This document shows positions 52,869 to 64,000 of a DNA stretch of 64,000 bases, in pieces. The position numbers were made by a program, and so were the translations under genes. Numbering within the stretch: the stretch's first letter is position 1; every line of letters starts with the position of its first letter. The notes below the pieces were generated by a model. That model saw only the letters and a list, made by a program, of their open reading frames with translations, was not told the origin of the DNA and did no database searches. The DNA is from Azadirachta indica (lineage: Eukaryota > Streptophyta > Magnoliopsida > Sapindales > Meliaceae): contig CM040442.1 in the NCBI GenBank assembly GCA_022749755.1, positions 19,376,504 through 19,440,503 on the forward strand, read 5' to 3'.

Positions 52869-55800
52869 TCATGCATGCAGGTCTTTATTTGACTTCCATA
52901 CTGGAGATTTGGTGCTGTCACCGATGGTTCCTTTTTCCACAGAAATTAACGGATCCGTTTCATTTTCCTTGACCTGAACCAATTTAAGAAGAGAATATTA
53001 ATGAATTATTATTTTGTAAATTATATCAAAATAATCTATGGCATTACCAGGAATAGGATGAAAGTAATATGCAATATGATCAAAGAAGCAATTTTGGAAA
53101 TGGAATCACCTTTTAGAGTTATTATGTGCAAGTGCTAGTGTGGGACAGCCCATTTTGACTCGTTATTATAGTTTATACCCTTATTGTATTACCTCTTTCT
53201 TACTGCTATATTTATGTTAATGCATTTCTTCTAATTATAGTAATCAAGGTCCTTTATAAAATTCAAAATAATTGTACAACTACCTGGGCCGATTGGGCTG
53301 CTGATGCTTCATTAGCCTTCTGCTGGCTCTCAACGGTGCAATAATATGAATAAAGCACCATTCCAATTACAGCAATCAGGATCCCCAAAATGTTGCGCCA
53401 GCTAAATGGATCATGAAGTAGAACATAGCCAAAGGCTAGAACTAAGCATGTTTTGAGATGTCCTAGGACCTGATAGGTGACCGGAGATGTCTTTCCAATC
53501 ACCAGAAATGTGCTGAAGTTTACGGAGACAGATATCAGGCACGATAGAACAATGAAGAACTGCAACCAAGAAAATACAAATACAAGTTACTATGAAAAAC
53601 AAAAAAGTTCAACAGCTAAGAAGAGGAAAATAAGAGCGAAAAATCATTTAATTCCTACCAGCACATCGGGGGTGTATTTGAAAGCAAAAACGTTTTTGTT
53701 GGTCAAAAGCCCATCTAGAAATGGGCCAATGATAAACAAAGTTATTGCCTGATAGGGGCAGGACTGATACAACAGTTGTGTTGAAGAAACTTTGAATTTC
53801 TTCTGGATGGTATTGGTCATCTGAGAGTAACTAGTTAAGGTTTGTATTAGCAAAGAAGTTCTAATTATGAAACAAAATCTGTAATAATTTATTAGGCAAA
53901 GAAATGGCAAAGATAACTTCAGCTGAGGATACAATCTGAGCAACACAAGTTGTAATAACTGCAAGCAGAGACAAGATAGAACCCAAAACATTGAGCTGAA
54001 GATCAGTTACTGTTGCAATTCCAACACCAACAAGGAGGATGGCTAGTGAAAGCTGAATATTCTACTGCAATTATTTAAAAAGATATATTAACACTCAGCT
54101 GTCAATGAATAAATAATTTACGAAAAAGTAGACTGAAAATACAAAAAGTAACACTACATATACAAACTAGTTACTAGTTATATAAATTCAATAATACAAA
54201 TTAATTTGACATCGCCCAAGTAAAGTAAAAGTTAAAAAAAGAATTCATAATGCAAATAGATGATGTAGCAATAACATTGACTTTTTTCTTCCCTTTGAAC
54301 TGTCTAATGCCATGTTGGTATGAAGGAATAAGTTAACACAACAAGTTCTTACATGTGTTCCTCCACTCAAACCAACCACAGGTTAACAAGAAAAGCACAC
54401 ACAAGCTGTGTAAAGTAACTTTTAAGGCCTGAATAAGAAATAATTTAACATAGATAATGCGAGAGCTTTGTGAAGGCAGAAGAAAAAACAAAACAGCTAT
54501 AATTGCAAATCTCAACCAAGCAACCACTTCTAATAGTAGAAACAAGGAACTATCTAGATTTATGTTGTAGCCTAATGGCCTATACAAATGCATGCTTCTC
54601 AAGATTGCATCTGTATGGTCCAAATGAAAATCCAAAATTTTGAAATATTTCATTTTCATATATTAAAAGACAGAAAAAGCCATATAAGCGTGTAGAAATA
54701 CATTTTATTGTATGAATTACTAATAAACTAGTATAAGATTCATAGAGTGCTAAATCAAGAACAAATAAGTAAAGACAGCTCAATGGCAATTCAACTGTGA
54801 TAAGCACCAGCTGACAATCCTTCACACATTCCAATTTTAGCTTCAACATCTAGTACATATCTCTAAAAGGTGAACTTATTCTCTCAAATGCTTATTTGGT
54901 GGGGCTTATTTTCTATGTTAACAATTTTTTTTCTTCCTGTTAAAATCTCTTTATGGTCATTTTTTGGTTAAAGAAGAGATTCTGGAAAATATAAAAAATA
55001 AATATATAAAAAGCTTTATGCCTAATGGGAGAAACACAAATTTTGATATTTGTTAGCTTTTCAAAATGTTAAATAATAAAAAATACCCTAAAGTATTTTT
55101 AGAAATTCCATTGTACCTTTCTCTCCACATAACCTATTTTGCTCAAGATATCTGAGGTAATTACACATTTCTTATATTGAGAAAAAGCTATTATTGACAA
55201 CCAAAAATCAATTTTCCTTGATAACCACTGAAACTCTACTAACAGAAGCCTTATTTGTAAAAGTTCACTTTTATGAAGCCACATCAAACAAAGGATTGAT
55301 CCAAGAATCAAGCGTTTACCAGAACAAATGCCTTCAAGCATTTGATCTTGTTTTCTAGCTAAAAGAAATCATACTGATGCCTAGCTAAAACAATTATGGG
55401 AGCAATGTACCACCATACCATGCTTTCAAGTAAAAACACAGTAATAATTGCATTGTTATCATACTAATAAAATAATGTTATTAGAACTGACCTGAATTTC
55501 TTCCTGAAGAAAATGGTCTCCAAAAGAACAGTGCAAGGGATGATTGCGAGTTTGGTCATCTATAATGACCAAAAAAAAAAAAGAGAGAAATTTTCAGAAA
55601 CCACAACTCTTAAATTTTAAAATAATAGACAACTAGTTTGAATTCCAAAGTGTTTATAGCAGAACATAAACGTCATTTTCAATCCATTAAACTGCAATTT
55701 CTAAAAATGCAAGAAGATCACTGAGTGCATCTAAAAAAAAAAACAACAAACATATTGAATGTGGATGCAACAAATTGTCTTCAATGATTTAAACTGCATG

Positions 55801-57060
55801 AGAATGCATGACGTTTACTAATTAAAGGAAGACCATACAGCATATTTATTTTATGGAGAAAGTACAATGAATCTTCTGAAATAAAGTGTTTAAGATGCTT
55901 TGTGGTAATCTGCCACATAGTGTGGTTCCTTGAAAAGTGATCGAGTTACATAACCATTTGATGATAACATGGCACCACGTTGTCAGCACAAAATTGTGGA
56001 TCACAAGTCAGAACTTGAATAATTGAACTTTACCTGGTAGAAACCAACGGAGTTGAAACCCAAGCTAAGATTCAAAAGTCCAATAGATATCCCATTTAAT
56101 ATCCCAAATCCCATAACAGCTCTTGGATCAAAAGGCTTGTGCTCAAATAATTTCATCCATAACGCCACATGAAGAGAACAGAACGTGACAAGAAGATGCC
56201 AGCTTGTCAAAGTTGTGGCTGCAAGTTGGAGGGAGTTTGAATAAGTGATCAAGTAATATCTAATATGCCAAACTAGAACAACAATGATGAGGATGATCTT
56301 TTTGTTCTTTTTTTTTCCAAAATATACTGGAATTAAATTTAAGGAAATTTACAAGTGGATGAACATGTTGTCCACAAAAAACACAAGGATAAACCAGCCA
56401 CATAATTACTAAGGACTAAACTAAGTGATTCTTTGGAATTACCACATGCAATTAACATCCGCAAAGTTGTGCTAGCAATGACTTCGCATTTCATGACATA
56501 TGGAGTCATGAACTCAATTTAATCAATTAGAAAAAGAAAAAATGGAGCTATGTAATTGAATCACTTCAACCCTTCCTTCAAATGAATCACAACATCATCC
56601 CCAACCACAAATTAGTAGATCATTTCCTACTTATATATATCAATAAATTTTAAGATTCAGAAAGAAAAAGACAACTACAAATAAAAACAAAATGAGATAC
56701 ATTACCTAGTTAAGCCCACCAACTCGCCACCAGATTAGAATCTATAAAGCTTAACTTGGATACTAAAGAAGCACTATTCAGTAACCTCCCATGAATACTT
56801 AAAATACTTATTTTTCCACAATTTCTCTCCAACAAATGCTGGCCGTATTTAAATCTCAAATGATGAGCATACTAACAAACTGATTTCAAAACCAACATTA
56901 GATCTAACAAGAACAGAATTAAAGCATCAAGAAACTAACCAAAAGTGAAACCAAGCGAGCTGATAAGCGCCTTGTTGCATATCACAATAGACACTGAAGA
57001 TACCACCGACAAACTCAACGCTCCAATTGTTCCTAACTGGAACTTCTGTCCTTCACTCAT
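52869..57060 (-). CDS. UXT2: Golgi UDP-xylose transporter (UXT type, nucleotide-sugar/triose-phosphate translocator family); one-base frameshift in exon 4
   Basis: Exons on the minus strand: 56940-57060, 56034-56218, 55492-55559, 53933-54064, 53659-53820, 53284-53559 and 52869-52973. The product has about 349 residues and some ten hydrophobic segments. Family sequence is clear in MSEGQKFQLGTIGALSLSVV, ATTLTSWHLLVTFCSLHVAL, FEHKPFDPRAVMGFGILNG, NTIQKKFKVSSTQLLYQSCP and GKTSPVTYQVLGHLKT. The tail ends KSNKDLHA. Arabidopsis UXT1-3 import UDP-xylose into the Golgi for xylan synthesis; the choice between UXT2 and UXT3 is uncertain. Exon 3 ends TTC-AG. Exon 4 (acceptor at 54065-54066) begins T-AGA-ATA, which puts the rest out of frame. 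One more A near 54060-54062 gives SRNIQLSLAILL, as in the family. Non-coding leader exons near 57405-57480, 57206-57269 and 57061-57118, with good splice sites, are likely. Confidence 0.92.
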
Positions 57061-57860
57061 CTTCTCCCTTTCTCTCTTACTCTACTCTCCAATCACTCCC
57101 TCCTCACTCGATCCGGATCTACACATAAAACAAAAATATAAATTCACAATCACATATACATACACACAAGTAAGTATCGTATTCGTAGAATAAACGTATA
57201 CTTACCTTATTTAAAGCATAATTCCAAACAAATTTCAGAGCAATCAATTGACGCGTGAACAAACTCAGCTGTAACAATGGCGGAACAAACCAGGATTGAA
57301 TTAAATTAAGATTTACATGAATTTACAAATCAAAAACCCTAGATCTACCAGTAATTAAAAAAAATAAAGAAATCGTAAGAGTAAGTCCGTTTAAAGTGAC
57401 GAACCTGAGAGAATCTGAAATGCGAACAGAAATCTCTGAGAAGAAGAAGGATTTGAGCAAACGATCAATAACAGTGCTTGCTTTCTGTTACTTTGTTCCT
57501 TCTTTATAAGGAAGGAAAAGCTGCTGTTGTTGTTGTTCTGTGCAAATGATTTTGTACAAATAAAGAGAGAGAGAGGGAAGCAGCTGTTAAAATGAAAACG
57601 ACGGCAGCGAAATTCTGCGTTTTGACTTGGCCAAGCCGAGGCCAGGCTACGATTGATATTTAATTATTTAATATTATAATTAATAAATATTTAATAAACA
57701 ATCTAAATGACAAAATAAAGTTGCTAAAATTGTGGGATTTTTTGGCTGAATTTCATTTAAGTTCCTTATGAATTGTGAAAATGAAAATGAATATCAACTT
57801 TATATCTTTGAACGTTTAGCTCCTTAATTAATAATTACTAATTAGTTGTCGCCACATTAA

Positions 57861-58075
57861 GGGCTTGTTTGATAGTACTAATTAATACAAGTAATAAATT
57901 AAAATATATAAGTGTTTATCTATATATTTATTATATATTTATAAAATATTTATCAAATTTAATTATTATTATGAGTGTTTTTCAATAATTTTTTAAGAAA
58001 TCTAGAAAAAAGCACTAAAACACATACACATTAATTTACTTTAATGTTTTAGGTATTTTACTCCAAAACGGATCC
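57861..58075. mobile_element. Tourist-like MITE, 215 bp with TAA target duplication
   Basis: The left end GGGCTTGTTTGATAGTA is matched in reverse complement by the right end TACTCCAAAACGGATCC, with a few mismatches. TAA flanks both sides (57858-57860 and 58076-58078), which is the target duplication of the PIF/Harbinger superfamily. No coding capacity. Confidence 0.65.
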
Positions 58076-58351
58076 TAAAACAATTAAATTCATTATGATG
58101 CCTTCATTCAAAGCAATAAATTTGTTCTATATAATTGTTTAAAATAGTAAATTTAGTTGATGATAAATTTTAGTCTAACAATTTGTATCTATTTTGCACT
58201 TTCAAATTCTATTTTTAATAAAGGGAAGAAGGTATTAATCCATTCTTATCATGATTGTTTTAAACGGACTTAAAAAGTGTTAAAATATAACATTTAGTAC
58301 TTATTTGTCCTGTTGTTAATCATATGGGACTTAAAATCAAATTTATGTTTC

Positions 58352-58352
<1 letters not shown>

Positions 58353-58394
<42 letters not shown>
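58353..58394. repeat. (TTA)n microsatellite
   Basis: About 14 uninterrupted TTA units, followed by an imperfect continuation with TTG and AATATT to about 58420. Confidence 0.95.
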
Positions 58395-58689
58395 GTTATT
58401 AATATTATTATTATTAATAATTAATTGATTGCAAAAAATTACCTAATTTAACGTAGCATTTAAGTGATGAGTTTTGCCGAAAAACAAAATGTTGCTAATG
58501 TGCGACGCTAACAATTTAAAAAGTTAAATTGGGGTAGGTGTTTGATGGGAGCTAAGTTGTCTTTAGTATTTGCTTACTAATGTACCTTTTAGGTTTATAG
58601 TGATATTGAATTTTAAAAGAATTCAAAATAATTTGATGTAATTATATTAAAATATGTGTAATAATATAGTTTTTAATTTTATTGTAAGT

Positions 58690-59105
58690 GTCGTTTGATA
58701 TAAATTTTTAAATAAAACTTTTTGAAGTACATCTTCAACTCTTAAAATTTTTATATGTAAAACTTTTAATAAAAGTTAATTAATTGTTTGGTTATCACAA
58801 ATAATTTTTGAAAAAATTTGAATAATTACTTTTAATAGATAAATGTTTAATGTTATATTTTAAAGGAATAACATAAATTTTTTAAAATAAATTATATATA
58901 TTTTAGATAATTCTGTCTTTTAAAAAAGGTAGAGAAAATCTACTAGTAAAATTCTAAATTTTAAACTTTTTTCGGTAAAAGAAAAATAACTTTTTTAATT
59001 TTAAAATTCACTTTTTTAATGCCAATCAAACGACAATAAAAAAAATTAAAAAAAACTTTTATTATTAAAAAAATTTTTCAACTAATGAAAAAAAATCAAA
59101 CAAAA
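58690..59105. mobile_element. MITE-like element, copy a (about 0.42 kb)
   Basis: Begins GTCGTTTGATATAAATTTTT and ends CAACTAATGAAAAAAAATCAAAC, an approximate inverted match of its start. It aligns along its whole length with 60065-60475, through shared blocks AATAACATAA, AGGTAGAGAAAATCTAC/AGTTAGAGAAGATTTAT and AAAAATAACTTTTTTAATTTT. Confidence 0.6.
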
Positions 59106-59419
59106 CAGTCAGTAAGTATCGTAAAAGTTAATTTGTTAATGTTATATTTATCATATGATAATTTTAATTGATTTATAATATTAATCACTTAGTGATTGAT
59201 GGTATTTTTAACTTTAATTATAAATTAAAAATATGGTATTTTAAGAAGAATTTGAAAGGGTGACAGTAGCAATTAGTATTTTAAATTAATTAAAATTAAG
59301 ATTTGATAAAATATAATAGTAACATATTGACTTCCATGTTGTTTATAATATAAATTAAAAAGAAATACGTAACTAAATTTTAAATTTTAGTTTGGGATGG
59401 ATCAACAGCAATAATTTTT

Positions 59420-59625
59420 TTGTATTTTTTTTAATTAATTCTTAACTATTAATTTACAAACATTCAATGGTTAAAATTAAATCAAATATGTGTGTTAATT
59501 GTGATGGATTAATTAAGCATCAATTATATATTTCAAATTTAATTTCAATTATTAAATGTACCTAAATCCAAAGGTTATAAATTGATATAAAAACAAAGTG
59601 TTAAAAAATAGAGTGCTATCTTTCC
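59420..59625. repeat. AT-rich fold-back repeat, family copy 8
   Basis: ACAAACATTCAATGGTTAAA, TGTGTTAATTGTGATGGATT, AATTTCAATTATTAAATGTA and CCTAAATCCAAAGGTTATAA give the same motif order as the copies listed upstream in the window. Confidence 0.45.
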
Positions 59626-60064
59626 TTTTAAGTTTATGTTAAACACTCTTTCTATCCCATTATACATATAATTGATTGTTAGTTCTACTACTTTTTAACT
59701 TACAATAAACTTTTTTTTTTTTTTTTTTTTTAAAACCTAAGCTGAACAAATAAATTTTTTATTCATCCATCAATTTATCACCATTTTGAATTATAAAGAA
59801 AACAATCTTGGAGAGAGAATTGATGGTGAAGAAGAAATTTTCAATCACAATTTGGAATTGGATGAAAACTTGTTTGTTATAAATTAATTAAGCGTATTTT
59901 AAAAATATAGAGAGATAATGAGGGTTCCTTTTGGAATTAATAAAGAGTTATGGAAATTTTTATACCATTTTAATATATTTAAACAAGATAAATAAAAAAA
60001 AAGATTTTATAAGGATTTTGAAAGGGTGGTATTAGCATTACTCTTGCTTAATATATTATAGGTC

Positions 60065-60475
60065 TATTTGATATAGCTTTTCAAATAGAGTTTAGAATTG
60101 ATGTTTTATTCATAGAACTTTTTACAAGTAGAATTTTAAATAAAAGTTCAAATAATTATTTAATTATCAAAAATAACTTGTAAAAAAATTTGAGTAATTA
60201 TTTTAATAAACAAATTTTTAATGTTTTGTTTTAAAAAAATAACATAAGATTTTTAAAATAAAATAAAGATATTTTAAATAATTTTATTTTTTTAAAAAGT
60301 TAGAGAAGATTTATTATCGAAAACTTAATTGGCCTTTTTCTACTAAAAGAAGAATAGTTTTTTTAATTTTCAAAATATCTTTTTAAGTGTTAACTAAATG
60401 ATATCTAAAAATTTTTAAAAAAAATTTATTAAAAAATCTTTTAAACTAATGAAAAAGTCAAATTAAATGGACATG
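60065..60475. mobile_element. MITE-like element, copy b (about 0.41 kb)
   Basis: Begins CTATTTGATATAGCTTTTC and ends AACTAATGAAAAAGTCAAAT. It is in the same orientation as copy a at 58690-59105 and is about 1 kb from it. Divergence between the copies is clear, so both are old. Confidence 0.6.
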
Positions 60476-62040
60476 AACTACACTATAGATGATGTAGTAG
60501 TGACAAATCAACTTCTATATCACTTAAATGTGAAAATTTTGAGATATAAATTGAAAAGTTGAATATTACTTTCAAAATATTGAATGATATTATTATTGAT
60601 AGATTGTAAACTGATCTCATTCTTATTAATCTTTATTGAAAGAACAATTAATAATTACGAATTTAAATTTTCAATAATGTTATATAATCTTAAAAGAAGA
60701 TTTAATCATTTTAATATCATACTAAAATGCATGATACATCTATTAAAAAAAAATAGTATATGGGAAGGGAATTTCTTCTTTTCATGCAAACGAGAAGGAA
60801 AATTTCTCACTTTACGTGGAACTCTTACTATATTTGAGTGTGAGTAGATTTTTCTTTTTCACGAGGGCACATATCCCTCCTTACGAGGGCAGACATCATC
60901 TAAATTGGGTGTAAATGTTCGGGCAGCGCTAGAAAACTCAACTTGATCAAAATTTTCGATTTTTAGTAGATTTTTAATATACTATTGGTAAATTATACAT
61001 GTAATATGTAATATAGCACAAAGTAATTGTGAAATAAAATTAAGAATATTTTTATCATAATATAACTATTTAGTATTATATTTTGGTATTGTCATATTAT
61101 TATTGTACGAATGATCTTTTTTTATTTTATAATTAAAATTTTATTTTATTTTATTATTGTACATGTACGAAGACCATTGACTTTAATACAGTATAGTAAT
61201 GCATCGTATCGGCAAACTAAATCTCCACATTCCCCATAGTTGGATCCATTGATTAATGGGACAATATCATTTTCATCCCTAAATTTTACTAAAATAACAA
61301 GTCATGACAATTGCAGCAATTTTATCCCTAGCGGGTGGAGACCAATAAGACAATAAAAGACAAGTAGTACTTTTTTTTGTTTTAACTGAATTCTGAATCA
61401 ACATTCTAAATAGATCTGAACATGTGAATTCGGATGGTTTATGAAAGAAATCTAATAACATTGATTAGATTTTTCATATTCAACAAAATTATTTTTTTTG
61501 ACATTTTACTTAATAAAAATGTCTTAAAATTGTTATCAAATTAAAAAATAAATTTATTTAATTACTTAAAATAAATAAATTCAGCCAATTAATTATTAAG
61601 GAAAAAACAAATTTGTAACTGAACTTGGGGACTTATTTGTTAAAATAATAAAATATATCTTAATTTCATTATTACAACAAAGTTTAGAGATGCTTTGCGT
61701 TGCCAGATCAAATGAACTTGGCTCATTAATTACCACGTTCCGTTTACCTTCTACCGCAAGGCGCCCGCGGCAATACAGCTGCGGAAGCCAAATTAACGTT
61801 GGTTAATTTCATTTGACCCCTTATTTTTTTAACTAATATCTCATTTACCTCTAAGTTTTAAAAATAGTACAGAATAGACATGATTGTTATGAAAAACAAA
61901 TTTGCAATGTTTGGGAAGCCAGATGGTTAAAGTTAACCATACCTTCTAGTTTAAAAATAGGAATTTAGGGCATGTTTTATTTACTTTTTGATTAAATTTT
62001 TTTTAAAAAATGAAAAAGAAAAAAAAATTATTAAAATATG

Positions 62041-62425
62041 CATGGCATAATATTTTCGAGATGTTAATGAATAAGAAGTATTTTTATTTATTGACAATAT
62101 TTTCCGTTTCATCATCCGAGCACCTTATTAGATAGAATGCCTTCCGTTATGGGTTATTAACCTACCTTTAGTACTAAAATGGGTTCTTTACAAGAAAGAA
62201 TTACTTCTACCAAAGAGGGTCCATAACTTCTATTCAAGTAGTTTATATATTTGCGAATGATTTGACTGACCCTGCTCCTACCATGATATTTGCCCATTTA
62301 GATGTTGCTACTATATACTATCAAGACGATTGACTACTAAAGGTATCTATCCAATAGTTGATCTTTTAGACTCAACGTCAACTATGCTCCACCTTCGAAT
62401 CGTGGGTGAAAAACATTATTAAACG
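62041..62425 (+). pseudogene. atpB: Nuclear plastid DNA fragment: decayed atpB (chloroplast ATP synthase beta)
   Basis: Conceptual translation, allowing stops and small gaps, gives recognisable pieces of chloroplast CF1 beta in order. These are a FRDVNE-like and LFIDNIFRF-like start, then [14 protein letters not shown], then DLTDPAP, then KGIYP and LDSTSTML, and last RIVGE-like followed by [16 protein letters not shown] and KGIYP are plastid-type rather than mitochondrial-type residues. Several stops, substitutions and a deletion of about 12 bases near 62110-62120 show that it is dead. It is a nuclear insertion, not a functional gene. The plastid protein has about 498 residues; only about 125 are represented here. 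Confidence 0.85.
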
Positions 62426-64000
62426 TTCGTATGAAAATTATTTAAAACTTGTGTTAATCAAATTATATCTTTTAGTTCAAAATTAGAACATGAAAAATTC
62501 GTTTTTAAAATTTTTATCTTAGTCATATTCCAATACAATTCAATTTTTTTTATTATTTTGAATTTATCTTGAATTGATAGTAATTAGTTGTTGAGTTTGT
62601 GTGGGATTATCATTATACATGAGTTAAAAAAAATCCTTACTGTATACATTTTTATAATACTAAAATTAACGATTTTTTCTAATTAATTATTTATCTTGGA
62701 ATTTTTTTTTTAGTATTATATAAATATAATCTAATTTTCTTATTTATTCTCTTAGTTAAAAATCTAATCAAACTAATATTTTATTGACATCAATAAATTA
62801 TGTTTAGTATAAATTATAATTTCATTTGATTGCTGGTATTTGACTTTGGTACATTGGCACCATCTTTCTTTCTAAAAAATTCTAAAGAGACCTAAAATTA
62901 CCTAAAACTATATACATTTTTTTAAATGTTTTTAAGTTTAATTAAAATAAATAATTAAATTTGATTATTTTTTATAATATAATCTTCTAAATATCAATTC
63001 TAATAAGTTTATTTCTTATCAAAATTAATGGCTAATATTTCCTAATTAATATGCTTGTCTTTTCAATTCTAGCCAAAAAAATGAAACGAAAAGAAAGATA
63101 TATATTTATTAATATTTTGAAAGTCATGAGATATATTTTTAAACGTGACTAATTGTAGTTATAGAAGCATGTTTATTAGTGTTTATATTTAAATATTCAA
63201 CTTTAAATTTACGAGTAACGGTTGGTCAAAAACAATAATAATAGTACTGTTACATTAAGAGAATTCTAATAATATTTACGAAAATTCAACTAGCTGAAAG
63301 TCATTGGTGTTGACAGTCGGCAGCAGTGACGATGGCGAGCAAGACAGAGTAGTGGTAAGTTTTTTTTTTATTATTATTAAGAGATTTTTTTTTTAATTAT
63401 TAAGTAAAAGTAATAATATATAATAAATAATAAAAATAAGTTTGTCACTAGGATTATTATGGTTAAAGTACATTTTTTTTGCTGTTATTTTAGTTAGCGG
63501 ATGAAATTAAAGATAAATATTTAAATCTCAGAATATAATGAAATATTGACTAAAACCTTGGGAGATAATTAGGAATTTGCCTATTATACTAGCATGTTTA
63601 TTAGTGTTTAAATTTGTTTTTAACTTAAATGAATTTTAATTTACTCTTTGATATAATTTAGAGGATGACTTGTAAAATTAAGGTAGTGATAATTTTGCTT
63701 TATTACCAACTTCTATTGAATATCATTTCATTCATGTATTGCATGAAAAGCTAAAAAAAGACTACAAACTTCATAATCAATTTTAAAATAATTTATTATT
63801 TAAAAATGAATAAATCTGATGTTTTTATTAATAATTTACTATTTTTAAATTTTTTAAAAAAAAATAATTAAATTATATTATTCTTATATCAATTTATATT
63901 GTTATATTTTAATATTAGTTTGAACCAGTCAACATCAACAACAGACTTATACTTGGTTATTAGTAAAATTTTAATAAAAATAATTATTAAAAATAGTTTT

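Larger units (their letters stand above)
57481..64000. other. Gene-poor AT-rich DNA to the window end
   Basis: The first 150 bases are the probable promoter of the transporter. Beyond that I see MITEs (57861-58075, 58690-59105, 60065-60475), a TTA microsatellite, a fold-back repeat copy and a plastid-derived atpB fragment. A small, more GC-rich patch at about 61690-61800 has no recognisable coding sense. Confidence 0.65.

Noticed and set aside
54333..55341. Open frames of 80-108 codons on the minus strand
   Set aside because: They lie inside the large intron 3 of the UXT gene, outside all exons that match the family.
60584..60847. 87-codon open frame on the plus strand
   Set aside because: Low-complexity Ile/Asn/Lys-rich translation of AT-rich DNA with no motif.
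63331..63351. Tiny frame ATGGCGAGCAAGACAGAG then TAG near the window end
   Set aside because: Six codons only; no continuing exon could be linked within the window.

Overview
The window looks like nuclear DNA from a dicot plant. It is very AT-rich between genes. Its genes have GT-AG introns, its promoters carry TATA and telo-box motifs, it has many small fold-back (MITE-like) elements, and it contains a decayed piece of plastid DNA. I cannot name the species. Two runs of exactly 100 N show that three assembly contigs are joined here: 1-26208, 26309-45439 and 45540-64000.

The left contig carries a WNK4-type WNK kinase (+, 3842-7457), an OVATE family repressor of the OFP1-5 type (-, 9423-10501), a second OVATE protein of the OFP17 type (+, 20605-21189) and a DUF641/GIL1-like protein (-, 23834-25174). 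The 10 kb between the two OVATE genes is filled with nested fold-back elements and duplications. The right contig carries RPS26 (-), whose last exon runs into the gap, then a seven-exon UDP-xylose transporter (-, 52869-57060). After that come about 6.5 kb without a gene, holding MITEs and a dead plastid atpB fragment. From memory, several of these genes have Arabidopsis counterparts that are neighbours in two related segments (WNK4-OFP3 and DUF641-OFP17-OFP2-UXT2), so the gene order looks ancestral.

The middle contig is pure tandem satellite: about 90 copies of a 212-bp unit over 19.1 kb. Each unit is itself built from ten diverged subrepeats of about 21 bp, so there are two levels of amplification. 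One unit lacks exactly one subrepeat. Whether the array truly belongs at this locus is open, because it touches a gap on both sides.

Three of the six genes (WNK4, OFP, UXT) each need a one-base change in a short homopolymer to read like their families, and WNK4 may need a second. This pattern suggests residual long-read indel errors rather than three independent pseudogenes, and gene models from this window should be treated accordingly. The genes do not form a pathway: they are a signalling kinase, two growth-repressing transcription co-regulators, a probable photomorphogenesis factor, a ribosomal protein and a Golgi sugar-nucleotide carrier.
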